Source: Hyphomicrobiales bacterium (GTDB lineage Bacteria > Pseudomonadota > Alphaproteobacteria > Rhizobiales > Methylopilaceae). From it: a stretch of DNA of 64,000 bases. A model generated the notes under the pieces. It saw only the letters and a list, made by a program, of their open reading frames with translations. It made no database searches and was not told where the DNA came from. Positions 21,531 through 30,527 of this stretch are shown piece by piece. The stretch is taken from contig JALHQA010000002.1 in the NCBI GenBank assembly GCA_022842205.1, forward strand, positions 363,232 to 427,231, in the 5' to 3' direction. Made by a program: the position numbers and the translations under genes. Position 1 is the stretch's first letter. Each line of letters begins with the position of its first letter.

Positions 21531-22982
21531 CTAAGCGTAGACGCCGCTTGTTGCGTCGGTCCCGGTGACATCACCCGGAAAAAAGCTCGCACCCGAACCA
21601 CCGGTATTGATGAGTGCATTCTGCACGACGTCGTATCGCTTCCCCGTTGCCGGCCCGGAGAATGCGGTGCCCGAGACCGTCAGCACGCCCATCAGCGATG
21701 CCCGCGCAAAACAGGTGCTGAAGTTCGGCGTTCCGGACAGGGTGAGGGTTGCGGGCGATCCGCGGAATATGATTCCGCCTCCCGCGTGCCAATGACGTTG
21801 CGCTCCGCCGGAGATCGTATAGCTGCCGCTTATATTGACGAACGCGCCCGTCTCGACCTGGACATGCGTTGCGCCGCAAGAACCGAAGTCCAGTGCCGCG
21901 TAGTCGAAGACCGCGGCGACGCCGACAACATGAAGCGCGTGATTTCCGCTTCCCGTGGTTACAAGCCTGACGCCCGACAGGTAATACGTTCCGGCATAGG
22001 GCGTCGCGCTGCCGACCGCGGCGCCGGACGAACTCGATATGACGACATTGGACGGAGTCGAGACATCGCCGACGATACGGACCGCGCCGGCCCCGACCAG
22101 TGTCTTGGGTTGAAAACGGTCGTAGGTTCCAGGCCCGATGTTGATCGTCACGTCATGGATGCCGAGATCCAGCGACGCGGCGATATCGACGGCCTTCTGC
22201 AAGGTGAGAAAGGCTCCGCCGGACGCGTCAGAGCGACCGTCATTGGAATCGCTGCCGTCCGAACGGACATAATATGTCCGACTGCCGGTCAGAAGTTCCC
22301 GCGGTCCGCCGGCCGGAAAGCTCACGCGGCCGCTGCTGTTGTCGATGCGCAGCGACTCTTTCCAGGTAGAGCCATCGGCGGACACCTTGAACAGAAGATC
22401 GTCATCGCCGATCAGGCCGATTTCGGCGCGGCCCGAATAGTCCGACTGCATCAGCAGCGACAGAACATTCGGCGCAGCCTCCTTGTTCATCACACAGCGC
22501 AGGTCGCCGCTGCCGCCTTCGCCGGAGACAGACGCCGTCCAGAGCGCACTGTTCAGCTTTGCCGAAAACGGGTTGGTTTCATCGGCCTCCGCGCCGACGC
22601 CCAGCAGCGGAATATTCTGAAGGCTCGTTTCGCCCTCCGTACCGGCGGTCACGGTTGCCCACTCGCCGTCGGTAAATACGACAAGTTCCTGCGCACCCTG
22701 GTCCCAGGCCAGCCAGCCTTCTGCCGGTGAGGTGAATACCCATCCGGAATCATGGGACGCGATCTTGTTTTCCTGACTGATCCACGCGCCTGCCGCATCC
22801 ACCGCCACGATATAGCGGTCTCCAGCCTCAGCTTCGGATGGCGGCTCCGCAAGATCGCGGGAAATGACGGAAAGCTGGACGAGCGCATCCAGCTTCGTCA
22901 GCGCCTCGTTGATGGGCACATGCTTCTGCGCCTGGTTCGCCGCAACGAGCGGCAAGGTGAGGCGCGGCGTTGTCTCAGACAT
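21531..22982 (-). CDS. DUF2793 tail/head-spike protein with beta-helix C-terminus
   Basis: 483 residues. N-terminal DUF2793 domain (ANQAQKHVPINEALTKLD ... PAEGWLAWDQGAQELVVF, about 1-110), then from about residue 235 a pectate-lyase-like right-handed beta-helix region (DGSDSNDGRSDASGGAFL, repeats of Gly/Ser-rich turns). Likely binds the capsule or O-antigen of recipient cells. Overlaps gp15 by 8 bp. Confidence 0.82.
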   Translation of the reverse strand: MSETTPRLTLPLVAANQAQKHVPINEALTKLDALVQLSVISRDLAEPPSEAEAGDRYIVAVDAAGAWISQENKIASHDSGWVFTSPAEGWLAWDQGAQELVVFTDGEWATVTAGTEGETSLQNIPLLGVGAEADETNPFSAKLNSALWTASVSGEGGSGDLRCVMNKEAAPNVLSLLMQSDYSGRAEIGLIGDDDLLFKVSADGSTWKESLRIDNSSGRVSFPAGGPRELLTGSRTYYVRSDGSDSNDGRSDASGGAFLTLQKAVDIAASLDLGIHDVTINIGPGTYDRFQPKTLVGAGAVRIVGDVSTPSNVVISSSSGAAVGSATPYAGTYYLSGVRLVTTGSGNHALHVVGVAAVFDYAALDFGSCGATHVQVETGAFVNISGSYTISGGAQRHWHAGGGIIFRGSPATLTLSGTPNFSTCFARASLMGVLTVSGTAFSGPATGKRYDVVQNALINTGGSGASFFPGDVTGTDATSGVYA

Positions 22983-25900
22983 TCAGCATGACCTCCGTGG
23001 CGCGGCCCGGCCCTGTGACGGACGATATTTGGGCTATTCTGATGGAAAGGATCGATTGTGGAGCGCCGAAGTCGGCGAGCTCCAGATTCGCCGCATACAG
23101 GAAATGCGGCAGATCGGTTTCCGCCGTGCGAAGAACCTCTCCGCCATCTAGAATGTCGACGCGATAGCGTTCGTCCGTTTCGCCAAGAGGGACTTCCGAA
23201 ATTTCCCAGACGTCGCCATTCATGCGCGTGCGTCTGGTCCAGTCGATGCCTATTCCGTCTTCGTCGCGCCGCGCACGTACATGCACCGGGGAGAGCGGCC
23301 TCAGCGCGGTCGCCCCGGGCTCCGACGTGAACGCAACCGCGAACGGATCGGCATGATCGCGTCCCGCCGCCGCGGCGCGCCACGCGACCGGCCGGCCCAG
23401 CGCTTCCAGCCCGCGCACGAGCGGAATGACGGCGGTATCGAGCAGGACCCATGTGCTGCCCGCCGGCTTTTCAACGCTCGCTTCGGCTTCCGTTCCCGAT
23501 TGGCCGCGCAGAAAACGCGACAACCGGTAGGTCGCCGGCGCCACAAGCTCGGCATTGCCGAACTGCAGCACTTCCCACGCGCCGTCGGGATTGCGGATGG
23601 CGCAGAGATTGGCACCGGCAAAAAGACGCTCGTCGCTGGCCGAGCTCAGGACGCCCTCCGAAACCCGGACGGTCACGGTGGAGGCACGGTCAAACCGCCA
23701 CGCCGGTCCCGGGGCCAGCGCATCAAGCGTCTCCCCGATGACGGCCGGTGCGTTGGCGCGAACAGCCGGCTCGAATGTACCTCCAGCCTCACGCCAGAAC
23801 ACGATGCCGCCCGGCCATGGTTTCGCCGCCGCGGCAACGCGCGTCAGCACGGGCGGATCACCGTCGGGTGAAGGCAGATCGAGAACGACGATTTCCGGCG
23901 GTCCCGCAATCTGCGGCACGGGATTCGAGGGTGCGCTAGGCAGGGCGCGCGGCGCCCGCAGCATGTCGGGCGCGATCGCCCGCGCGGAAACCTGCCGCAC
24001 CGGCCCGTCGGCGATCTCGGTAATTTCGAACAGGCGAAACTCGCCGCCGGTATCGAGCGCGACGGCGTCGCCCGGTTCGAGCGCGATATCGGACGGCGGA
24101 AGTGCGAAACCCGCTGCATCGCGCCCGACCCACATGTCCTGCAGCCTGATCTCGGCTCGCCGCTGCATTTCCGATGGAGGTGCGGTGACGGCCGTGTCCA
24201 TCGTGACGATGCCGCGCGCCTCCGCGCCGCGCCGGCGCGCGCCGGCTACCCGTGGCTGGAAGTCGAAAGACGGGTCGGCGAACCCCACCGAGATTTCCTG
24301 CGGCAATTCGCTTTCCTGCTGCCGCACGAACTGTGGCTCGGCGCTTTCGCCGCTGGCTGCAAGTTCATCGGTCGTGAATGTGCGGACCTCGCCCTGACCG
24401 CGCGGAACAAGAATGATCTTGCCCGCGCGCTCGCACGCACCGAACGCGAACAGCTCGGCAAGTGGCTCCAGCGCTTCGCGCACCGATGCCGGGCGGTCGA
24501 TGGCATAACCGTCGATCACGCCTTCCAGCCTGTACGTTTCGAACTCGGCGGCCTCTCCTTCGGCAAGGATCGCGGCAGCGAGCTCGGCGATCGTCGTCTG
24601 GCCGAGACGCCCCGTCAGCCAGTGCCCGGTTTCATGCGCAGGTCCGTCGGCCCACACAGTCTCGGCGAGCGGAAATGCCGGGTATGGGCGGGCATCCCAG
24701 GTCCACAGCGCCGTGCGCTCCGGATCGACCATCGGCGCGTCATATATGGACGAGGCCGGATTTGTCGCAGCCTCCGATCCATACACGTCCATCACCGCCT
24801 GCAATGTACGGCGTTGGATCAGATCATCCCGATCGCCGGACGAGAATGGCGGCAGCACCGCGGTCGAGGATTTCGGGTCCGGAAAGACGTTCGGTGCATT
24901 CGAGCCCTTGTCGACCGCCGGACAGCCGATCTCGGTCAGCCAGATCGGCTTGGACTGCGGTACCCATGATGTCGGCGCCGGAAGCTCCGCACCACCCGCG
25001 CGCTCATAATGCGCGTTGTCCCACCACGACCTGATGTCCTTGGCGCGAAACACCCATGGCTTGCCGAGCCCGTCGGTGATCGGCATACGCTCCTGTGCGG
25101 CGCGATCCTCGTCGTCGAGATAATACCAGTCGTGGAACTCGCCGCCCGTGACGTTGGATTTCAGATACTCGATATCGTAAATACTGTTCGCCGCCGCGCG
25201 GTCGAGATGCTCCGCGCCGTCACGCCAATCGGCGAAAGGCGGGTAGAAATCGATGCCGACCGCATCCACGTTTGCGTCCGCCCACAACGGATCGAGCGGA
25301 AACCGCACCTCGCCCCCACCTTCCGTGACATGCGCACCGTATTCGGTCCAATCAGCGGCATAGGTGATCTTCGCCGCAGGCAGCGCCGAACGCACCTCGC
25401 CCGCGAGCGCGATCAGCTCGTCCGTCGCGGGATAACTCCCCGCCTCGTCGCGCGAGCGCGTCAGATCGCGAAATTCGGAGCCGATAAGGATGGCGTCGAC
25501 ACCGCCGGCAGCCTTGCCGAGATGCGCCATGTGCAGAACGAAACGCCGCCAGCCCCATTCACTCGGTCCGCTGTACTGCACCGCGCCGCCGGACACGGAA
25601 TAGTCGTCCGCCTCCGCCGTTCCGAAAAACTGCGCGATCTCGGATGCCGCTGACGCCGTGCCATTGCCCGCTGCGCGGATTTCGCCGCGCCAGGGATAGG
25701 CCGGCTGCGGCGCCAGACCCGACGCCGGATGTGGCAGTTCGTTGTCCGCCGGAATATCCATCATCAGGAACGGATAGAGCGTCACCTTCAACCCGCGCGC
25801 CTTGATCTCCTGAATCGCACGGATCACGCTGCTGTCGGAGGGCGTGCCGCCGTAAGCCGGGCGCCCGTCATGCATGGACACAAGCTGCGCGGTGGCGCGC

Positions 25901-26823
25901 GTCCGCCCCGCGACCGACCACGTCCCGCCCGATGTCTTCTTGATCGCGCTGTCGACGCGCGGCTTCACCGTGCAATGCCCGCAGCGCAGGTCGTCGCCGA
26001 ACCACGAGACGACCAGCGAGATGTTCTCGATATTCGGACAGACCGCCTGCAACTCGTCGAGACTCGCGACAATGTCCGCCTCGCCGCTTGCAGTGTGCTG
26101 GTTCTCCGGCACGCTTTCACCGATGCCAAGCACGCGCTGCACGCGTTCGGTGTCGTAGCCGAACTCCGTTGCGCCGGGAATCAGCGTCACCGCGCGTATG
26201 CTCTGCTCGAACGCGCCCACCGGCCGGATCACCTCGAACGCAAGCTGCGGCACGCGGTTGCCGAACTTCTCCAGCGGCATGCGCTCGAAGACGACATAGG
26301 CAAGCCCGCGATACGCTGGCGCGTTCTCGGCACCCTCCTTCGCGACAATCAGCGGATCAGGTTCCTGGTCCTCGCCACCGCGGTGGACGCGCATATTGAA
26401 CGCCCCGGCATCCAGCGGCTTTCCGTCCGCCCAGACCCGGCCGATCCGCGCGATCGGTCCTTCGCACAGGCCAAGCGCGACGTTGGCGAAATAGCTCACC
26501 GACTCCGATGCCGGCGTCCCGCTCCCGCCCTTGCCACCGCCGGAGCGCTCGCGCACCCGCACCGCCTCGACATGTGTCGTCCAGATGATCTGGCCCGATA
26601 CGCGCACACGGCCGAAGGCGCGCGGCATCGGCGTGCCCTCGGTCGAGCCGGTCACATCGATATTCTTCAGCCGCGCTCCGCGGCCTGATGACCCCGCCCC
26701 GAGAAAGGCATTGTCGATAGCGGCACCCGCCAGCCCGCCGAGCGCACGTCCCACAACCGCGCCGACGGGCCCGAACATGCCGCCGATCGCCGCGCCGGCC
26801 GTCTGCAATACGAGTGTCGCCAT
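22975..26823 (-). CDS. GTA gp15: TIM-barrel host-specificity/megatron tail protein
   Basis: 1282 residues. Gly-rich hydrophobic N-terminus, a glycoside-hydrolase-like TIM-barrel module (about 440-740), a phage tail baseplate module (about 790-960) and a C-terminal domain. Matches the GTA baseplate megatron protein that penetrates the recipient envelope. Abuts gp14 sharing one base (26823). Confidence 0.92.
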   Translation of the reverse strand: MATLVLQTAGAAIGGMFGPVGAVVGRALGGLAGAAIDNAFLGAGSSGRGARLKNIDVTGSTEGTPMPRAFGRVRVSGQIIWTTHVEAVRVRERSGGGKGGSGTPASESVSYFANVALGLCEGPIARIGRVWADGKPLDAGAFNMRVHRGGEDQEPDPLIVAKEGAENAPAYRGLAYVVFERMPLEKFGNRVPQLAFEVIRPVGAFEQSIRAVTLIPGATEFGYDTERVQRVLGIGESVPENQHTASGEADIVASLDELQAVCPNIENISLVVSWFGDDLRCGHCTVKPRVDSAIKKTSGGTWSVAGRTRATAQLVSMHDGRPAYGGTPSDSSVIRAIQEIKARGLKVTLYPFLMMDIPADNELPHPASGLAPQPAYPWRGEIRAAGNGTASAASEIAQFFGTAEADDYSVSGGAVQYSGPSEWGWRRFVLHMAHLGKAAGGVDAILIGSEFRDLTRSRDEAGSYPATDELIALAGEVRSALPAAKITYAADWTEYGAHVTEGGGEVRFPLDPLWADANVDAVGIDFYPPFADWRDGAEHLDRAAANSIYDIEYLKSNVTGGEFHDWYYLDDEDRAAQERMPITDGLGKPWVFRAKDIRSWWDNAHYERAGGAELPAPTSWVPQSKPIWLTEIGCPAVDKGSNAPNVFPDPKSSTAVLPPFSSGDRDDLIQRRTLQAVMDVYGSEAATNPASSIYDAPMVDPERTALWTWDARPYPAFPLAETVWADGPAHETGHWLTGRLGQTTIAELAAAILAEGEAAEFETYRLEGVIDGYAIDRPASVREALEPLAELFAFGACERAGKIILVPRGQGEVRTFTTDELAASGESAEPQFVRQQESELPQEISVGFADPSFDFQPRVAGARRRGAEARGIVTMDTAVTAPPSEMQRRAEIRLQDMWVGRDAAGFALPPSDIALEPGDAVALDTGGEFRLFEITEIADGPVRQVSARAIAPDMLRAPRALPSAPSNPVPQIAGPPEIVVLDLPSPDGDPPVLTRVAAAAKPWPGGIVFWREAGGTFEPAVRANAPAVIGETLDALAPGPAWRFDRASTVTVRVSEGVLSSASDERLFAGANLCAIRNPDGAWEVLQFGNAELVAPATYRLSRFLRGQSGTEAEASVEKPAGSTWVLLDTAVIPLVRGLEALGRPVAWRAAAAGRDHADPFAVAFTSEPGATALRPLSPVHVRARRDEDGIGIDWTRRTRMNGDVWEISEVPLGETDERYRVDILDGGEVLRTAETDLPHFLYAANLELADFGAPQSILSIRIAQISSVTGPGRATEVMLNV

Positions 26824-27251
26824 CAGTCGATTTCCGGAAAGGCAAAACGATAGGCGATGCGCCGCCGCCAGAACGACGTGATCGCGACCTCCACAACCGC
26901 CGCGCCGTCATGCGCGTGGATCATCCGGCCGGCGGATGTTGCGATTGCGAGATGCTTGGCAGCGACGTGCGCGCGCCAGCGAAAGATCAGAACGTCCCCG
27001 GGACATATCTGATCGTCGGTACAGGGTACGAGATGCCGCCTCGCGGCCTCCGCCAGCGGCTCGCCGATCCCCGCCTCCGCCCAATCGGGCGCATAAGGCG
27101 GCAAAACCTGAGGCAATGGACCATAGAAGGCACGCCACACGCCCAGCACGAGACCGAGGCAGTCGCAGCCAACGCCTTTCAGGCTCGCCTGATGCCGGTA
27201 CGGCGTGCCGATCCAGCTTCGCGCCTCGGCCACGATAAGGTCCGGCGTCAT
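26823..27251 (-). CDS. GTA gp14: NlpC/P60-type cell-wall hydrolase
   Basis: 142 residues. NlpC/P60 fold with catalytic Cys in GVGCDCLGLVLGVW and His in KHLAIATSAGRMIHAHDG. Tail-tip peptidase that cuts the peptidoglycan of the recipient. Overlaps gp13 by 4 bp. Confidence 0.92.
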   Translation of the reverse strand: MTPDLIVAEARSWIGTPYRHQASLKGVGCDCLGLVLGVWRAFYGPLPQVLPPYAPDWAEAGIGEPLAEAARRHLVPCTDDQICPGDVLIFRWRAHVAAKHLAIATSAGRMIHAHDGAAVVEVAITSFWRRRIAYRFAFPEID

Positions 27252-28141
27252 CGAAACAGGCTCCCGCCGTCGAGATTGCCGTCATCGGATGCGGCATAGG
27301 ACAGCGCGCGGTCCGTCCCTGGCATGTGCGGAAATCCGCGGAAATTCGCTCCGTTCCCGAAACGATCGCGGCAGGTCTCGAACCTCTTGTCGCAGCCGGC
27401 CGTCACCGTGAATGTATCGCCGATGCCCGCCGCGGACGGCGTTTGCTGCCACAGCGCCAGGCGCACGTCGCCGCCATCGACCCGATGCTCGCGCACCTCC
27501 GACACGCGGCCCGCGTTCGGTCCCGAAACCCAGCTTACGAGCCCGCCACGGAACCATCCGCTCTCATAATCTCCAAGCCCCGCAGCCCGGAACTCGAAAC
27601 GGCTCATGGCGACAAGCACGCTGCCCGTGCCTCGGTAATCGCTTGTCGTAGCATCCTTGCCGCAGCGCGCGTCGCCGAGCTCGGCATCACACGAAGCGCC
27701 GAACAGACGACCGCGCCGCGCGTCGAGCCGATGCATCATCGACCTCAGTTCAGCGGTAAACGCCGCACCGCTGCGGCGCACTTCGCCGACTTCGCCGACA
27801 CGCAACAGCACGCGCTGTTCCACCGCGCTCCAGTTGACGAGGAAAAGCTCGATTTTCGCCGAGTCCCATAACCCGGCGGAAAGATCCGCCTCCGTCAGCC
27901 CGTCGGATCCAAGCGCACCGGCAACCTCGCCGCCGCCGATGGCGAAACCGAAGTCGGTCTTGGCCTCCGCCGCTTCCAGTCCGCTCGCGGCGTGGAATGT
28001 AACGGCATCGAACGCCAGATCGTCATCGTGGTCGGTAAAACCAAGCACGACGCCGTCGCGTCGCGTGACCCGCCAGCAATGGCAAAGCGTCGTCACCTCG
28101 CCGGACAGATGCCCGGCAAGCTCGACGGGAATATCGCGCAT
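27248..28141 (-). CDS. GTA gp13: DUF2163 tail hub protein
   Basis: 297 residues from MRDIPVELAGHLSGEVTTL; a strong GGAGGA ribosome site lies just before this ATG (28141), so the longer ORF is rejected. DUF2163 N-terminal and BR0599-like C-terminal parts with Cys residues (CHCWRV, CDKRFETCRDRF) that bind an iron-sulfur cluster in the Rhodobacter particle (from memory). Confidence 0.9.
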   Translation of the reverse strand: MRDIPVELAGHLSGEVTTLCHCWRVTRRDGVVLGFTDHDDDLAFDAVTFHAASGLEAAEAKTDFGFAIGGGEVAGALGSDGLTEADLSAGLWDSAKIELFLVNWSAVEQRVLLRVGEVGEVRRSGAAFTAELRSMMHRLDARRGRLFGASCDAELGDARCGKDATTSDYRGTGSVLVAMSRFEFRAAGLGDYESGWFRGGLVSWVSGPNAGRVSEVREHRVDGGDVRLALWQQTPSAAGIGDTFTVTAGCDKRFETCRDRFGNGANFRGFPHMPGTDRALSYAASDDGNLDGGSLFR

Positions 28142-28148
28142 ATTTCCT

Positions 28149-28182
28149 CCGTCATGCCCGGGCTTGTCCCGGGCATCCACGA
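28149..28182. repeat. Palindromic intergenic repeat (family C)
   Basis: Perfect 9-bp inverted repeat ATGCCCGGG / CCCGGGCAT (28154-28176) with a CTTGT loop. It resembles interspersed palindromes common in rhizobial genomes. It lies between gp12 and gp13, just upstream of the gp13 ribosome site. Confidence 0.65.
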
Positions 28183-28200
28183 GTTCCTCTTCCGCTCGCG

Positions 28201-28827
28201 CTAGGCTCGAATCTCAACGACAGGGACGGAGGGAATAGCTCCGCCTTCAAAAGCCGCGAGATCGACTTCGAGATAATCAGTGTCGAAACGTACCGGCACA
28301 TCGAATTGAAAGCCGGCGGTCACGGCGGCTTCGGCTGCCGGCGCGACATCGAAGATGACCAGCCCTGTAGCGACGTCCAGCGAATAGCCCGCCGAAACAA
28401 TCTCGCCGTCCACCGCAACGATGACGCTTCCGGCGACCGGCTTGCGGATCGGCCGCACATACGGATCGGTGCCCGTACCATAATGCTTCACGATCTGGAA
28501 TTCGGTTTTCTCGCCGTCGCCCGTGCCGAGTTCCTGGTCGAGCGCGGTCTCGGCTACGCCGTGCACCGCGGAGGAATGATCCAACCGGTCGCGCCAGCGA
28601 AAACCGTGCAGGCGGCCGCGCCGTTGTTCGAAAAACGTCACGACCTCGCTAAGCGCACCAAGGGTCTTGATGCCCCAGCCCGCATCCCATTTCCGCCGCG
28701 CATGTGCCCAGCGTGCATTGCGCTTCTCGCCGCCCGAACCGAGCGTCACGATTTCTGTCTTCCTTTCGGGTCCACCCCGCGCGCCAAGCGTAATTTCGAG
28801 CGGAAAACGCACTTCGTGGAAGCTCAT
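28201..28827 (-). CDS. GTA gp12: DUF2460 distal tail protein
   Basis: 208 residues, beginning MSFHEVRFPLEITLGARGG, a GAGGAC ribosome site upstream. Motifs RRGRLHGFRWRDRLDHSS and FQIVKHYGTG are typical of the TIGR02217/DUF2460 family. Forms the distal tail ring. Confidence 0.92.
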   Translation of the reverse strand: MSFHEVRFPLEITLGARGGPERKTEIVTLGSGGEKRNARWAHARRKWDAGWGIKTLGALSEVVTFFEQRRGRLHGFRWRDRLDHSSAVHGVAETALDQELGTGDGEKTEFQIVKHYGTGTDPYVRPIRKPVAGSVIVAVDGEIVSAGYSLDVATGLVIFDVAPAAEAAVTAGFQFDVPVRFDTDYLEVDLAAFEGGAIPSVPVVEIRA

Positions 28828-28841
28828 TTCTGTCCTCGCGG

Positions 28842-29407
28842 CTAGAGTCCCCGCCGCCCGCGCGCCACGGCGCGCGCCAGTGAGGCCGACACCTGCGCTT
28901 CGGAACGGCGAAAGCCGTCAACGTCCGGCGTCTGTATGTTCACGGTCACATTGACGGCGGAGCCGCTTTTCCCGGCGCGCACGCCGAGCCGCCCGTCGCT
29001 GCCGCGTGCGAGCGGCAGCACGGCCTCCGTGCCCGCTTCGCCCATCACGCCAAGATTGCGCCCCATCGGAAAATAGGTCGGCGTCGAAACGATACCGCCC
29101 GCAGCAAGGGCTGCACGCGTCCCGGCACGCCGCCTTTCGCAAACGGCATCGCACCGCTCAACGCATTGCCGAACATGCCGCCGATCATGCTTTCCAGCGG
29201 CCGCATCGCGCTGCGCAGCGACAGTTCGACAAGCCGGCTGCCGAGCCCGCGCAGCACGTCGGACAAGGATCGGCCGCGTAGTGCGGCGCCTTCCAGCGCG
29301 GACGACAGGGACCGTCCGAACCCCCGCGACAGGCGCTCCAGATGCTCGAGCGAACGCTCGACCTCCGCCGTGTCCGCATGCACCTCGAATATTCTTGGAT
29401 CGTCCAT
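28842..29407 (-). pseudogene. GTA gp11 tail tape measure protein, one-base frameshift
   Basis: Starts at ATG 29407 (ribosome site GAGGGGAG) with MDDPRIFEVHADTAEVERS and reads to AKGGVPGRVQP. There the reading frame must move back by one base, at the CCC near 29108-29110, to continue as LAAGGIVSTPTYFPMG to the stop at 28842. The joined product is 188 residues, the length expected for the short GTA tape measure. Without the shift the protein ends at 29045 with a nonsense tail. Equivalent to loss of one C from a CCCC run; it may be a sequencing error, decay or a real shift. Confidence 0.8.
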
Positions 29408-29414
29408 ATGCTCC

Positions 29415-29463
29415 CCTCATCCTGAGCCGGACTCGCCGAAGGCGAGCCGTGTCGAAGGATATG
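29415..29463. repeat. REP-like repeat, family A, single copy
   Basis: Begins CCTCATCCTGAG, has a hairpin core ACTCGCC / GGCGAG and ends TCGAAGGAT. The same ends occur in the doublet at 34240-34346. It codes the last residues of gp10.1 and runs up to the gp11 ribosome site. Confidence 0.7.
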
Positions 29464-29640
29464 CGGCGTCGGCTGCTCCTCCATCGTCCGGAAACCGCCG
29501 CATGAGTTCGCCGAGTTCCTCACGGCCGAGTGCCGCCTTCCGCCGGAAAGGCCCTCGATCGCCGCTGCGAATTCGCGCGGCGTCATGCGCCAGAAGGCGT
29601 CCGGCGGCAGGCGCAGAATGCCAAGGCCGCCCGCCATCAC
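29417..29640 (-). pseudogene. GTA gp10.1 tail assembly protein, one-base frameshift
   Basis: Begins GTG/ATG at 29640/29637 (MAGGLGILRLPPDAFWRMTP), the family signature, and reads to AAAIEGLSGG. A shift of -1 at the AA near 29538-29539 then gives KAALGREELGELMRRFPDD, the family C-terminus, and a stop at 29417, 10 bp before gp11. Without the shift the frame runs on into gp11 antisense-like sequence. Joined length is about 74 residues. Equivalent to one missing A. Confidence 0.78.
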
Positions 29641-29684
29641 CTCGCGCCAGGGAAACGGCGCGCGCGGATGATCGACCCGCGCGC

Positions 29685-30026
29685 CTATCGAGGGTTTGCC
29701 GGGGCGGCCTCCCCGCCGCCCTCGTTTCCGAACGTTGCCGTCAGCAGCCGCGCCACGGCATCGAGATAAGCCTCCAGCCCCCCTGGCATCGCGGCAATCT
29801 CGTCGTCCGTAATGGCGTTGCCGCCGCCGCGCAGCCCCGCGCCGAGAATGCGAATCGCATCGCGCGCCGAAAGCCGGCCGGTTTCAAACCGCGCCGCCAG
29901 CGCCATCAGATCTTCTGCGCCGAAAGCGGCCTCCAGTTCGGCCAGCGCACCGAGCGTCAGGCAGAGCGTATAGGCCCGCTCTCCGATTTCGGCAGACACC
30001 TCGCCGCGATGGTGATTGGGCATCAT
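29685..30026 (-). CDS. GTA gp10: tail tube chaperone-like protein
   Basis: 113 residues, GTA-gp10/TAC_11 family: LTLGALAELEAAFGAEDL and the helix LSARDAIRILGAGLRGGG. The start (30026 or 30023) overlaps the gp9 stop. Thought to assist tail assembly together with gp10.1. Confidence 0.9.
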   Translation of the reverse strand: MMPNHHRGEVSAEIGERAYTLCLTLGALAELEAAFGAEDLMALAARFETGRLSARDAIRILGAGLRGGGNAITDDEIAAMPGGLEAYLDAVARLLTATFGNEGGGEAAPANPR

Positions 30027-30433
30027 GCGGCCTCGAATGCGATCTCGCCCGCGCTTTCCAGCGCGAGGTCGAACGTTACCTCGCCGAGATGATCGCCGCG
30101 ATATTCCAGCGCGGTGATCTGGAACGGCCCTTCGATCGTGCCGAAATCCGGCACCACCACCTGCCAGGGGCGGATCGTGCCGTTGAAGAACAGCTCGCGC
30201 GCCAGCGCGTCCGATGCGCTGTCGCGGAACACTCCGGCCCCGGAAAGGCTGGCGCGCTTCACGCCCGCGCCTTCCAGAAGTTCGCGCCAGCGGCCCGCGC
30301 TCTCTGCGTGGGTTACATCCACCGCTTCCGCATTGAGCGCGAGCGCGCGGGCGCGAAGACCGGCGAGCGTCGTGAAGCCGCCTGCCCCGTCACCGATCTT
30401 GAGCAAAAGGTCCTTGCCCTTCTGAGCGGCCAT
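30023..30433 (-). CDS. GTA gp9: major tail tube protein (TP901-1 family)
   Basis: 136 residues, MAAQKGKDLLLKIGDGAGGF start, VDVTHAESAGRWRELL and GVFRDSASD motifs typical of TP901-1-type tail tube proteins. Ribosome site GGAG directly follows the terminator at 30447-30480. Confidence 0.92.
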   Translation of the reverse strand: MAAQKGKDLLLKIGDGAGGFTTLAGLRARALALNAEAVDVTHAESAGRWRELLEGAGVKRASLSGAGVFRDSASDALARELFFNGTIRPWQVVVPDFGTIEGPFQITALEYRGDHLGEVTFDLALESAGEIAFEAA

Positions 30434-30446
30434 GTAGGTACTCCGG

Positions 30447-30480
30447 AAAGAAAAATGGCCCCGTCGCGAGACGGGGCCAG
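30447..30480 (-). terminator. Intrinsic terminator between gp8 and gp9
   Basis: A perfect 10-bp GC-rich stem TGGCCCCGTC / GACGGGGCCA (30457-30480, GCGA-type tetraloop) is followed on the minus strand by TTTTTCTTT. It points in the direction of GTA transcription, inside the operon, between the connector and tail-tube genes. Confidence 0.8.
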
Positions 30481-30527
30481 TCAGGAGGAAACGTCCGAAG
30501 ACGGACGCGGAGAAACTTCAAGCGACG

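Noticed and set aside
29045..29640. Programmed frameshift of the lambda G/GT kind
   Set aside because: The breaks lie within two separate genes and neither has a standard slippery heptamer; single-base loss is the simpler reading, though not proven.
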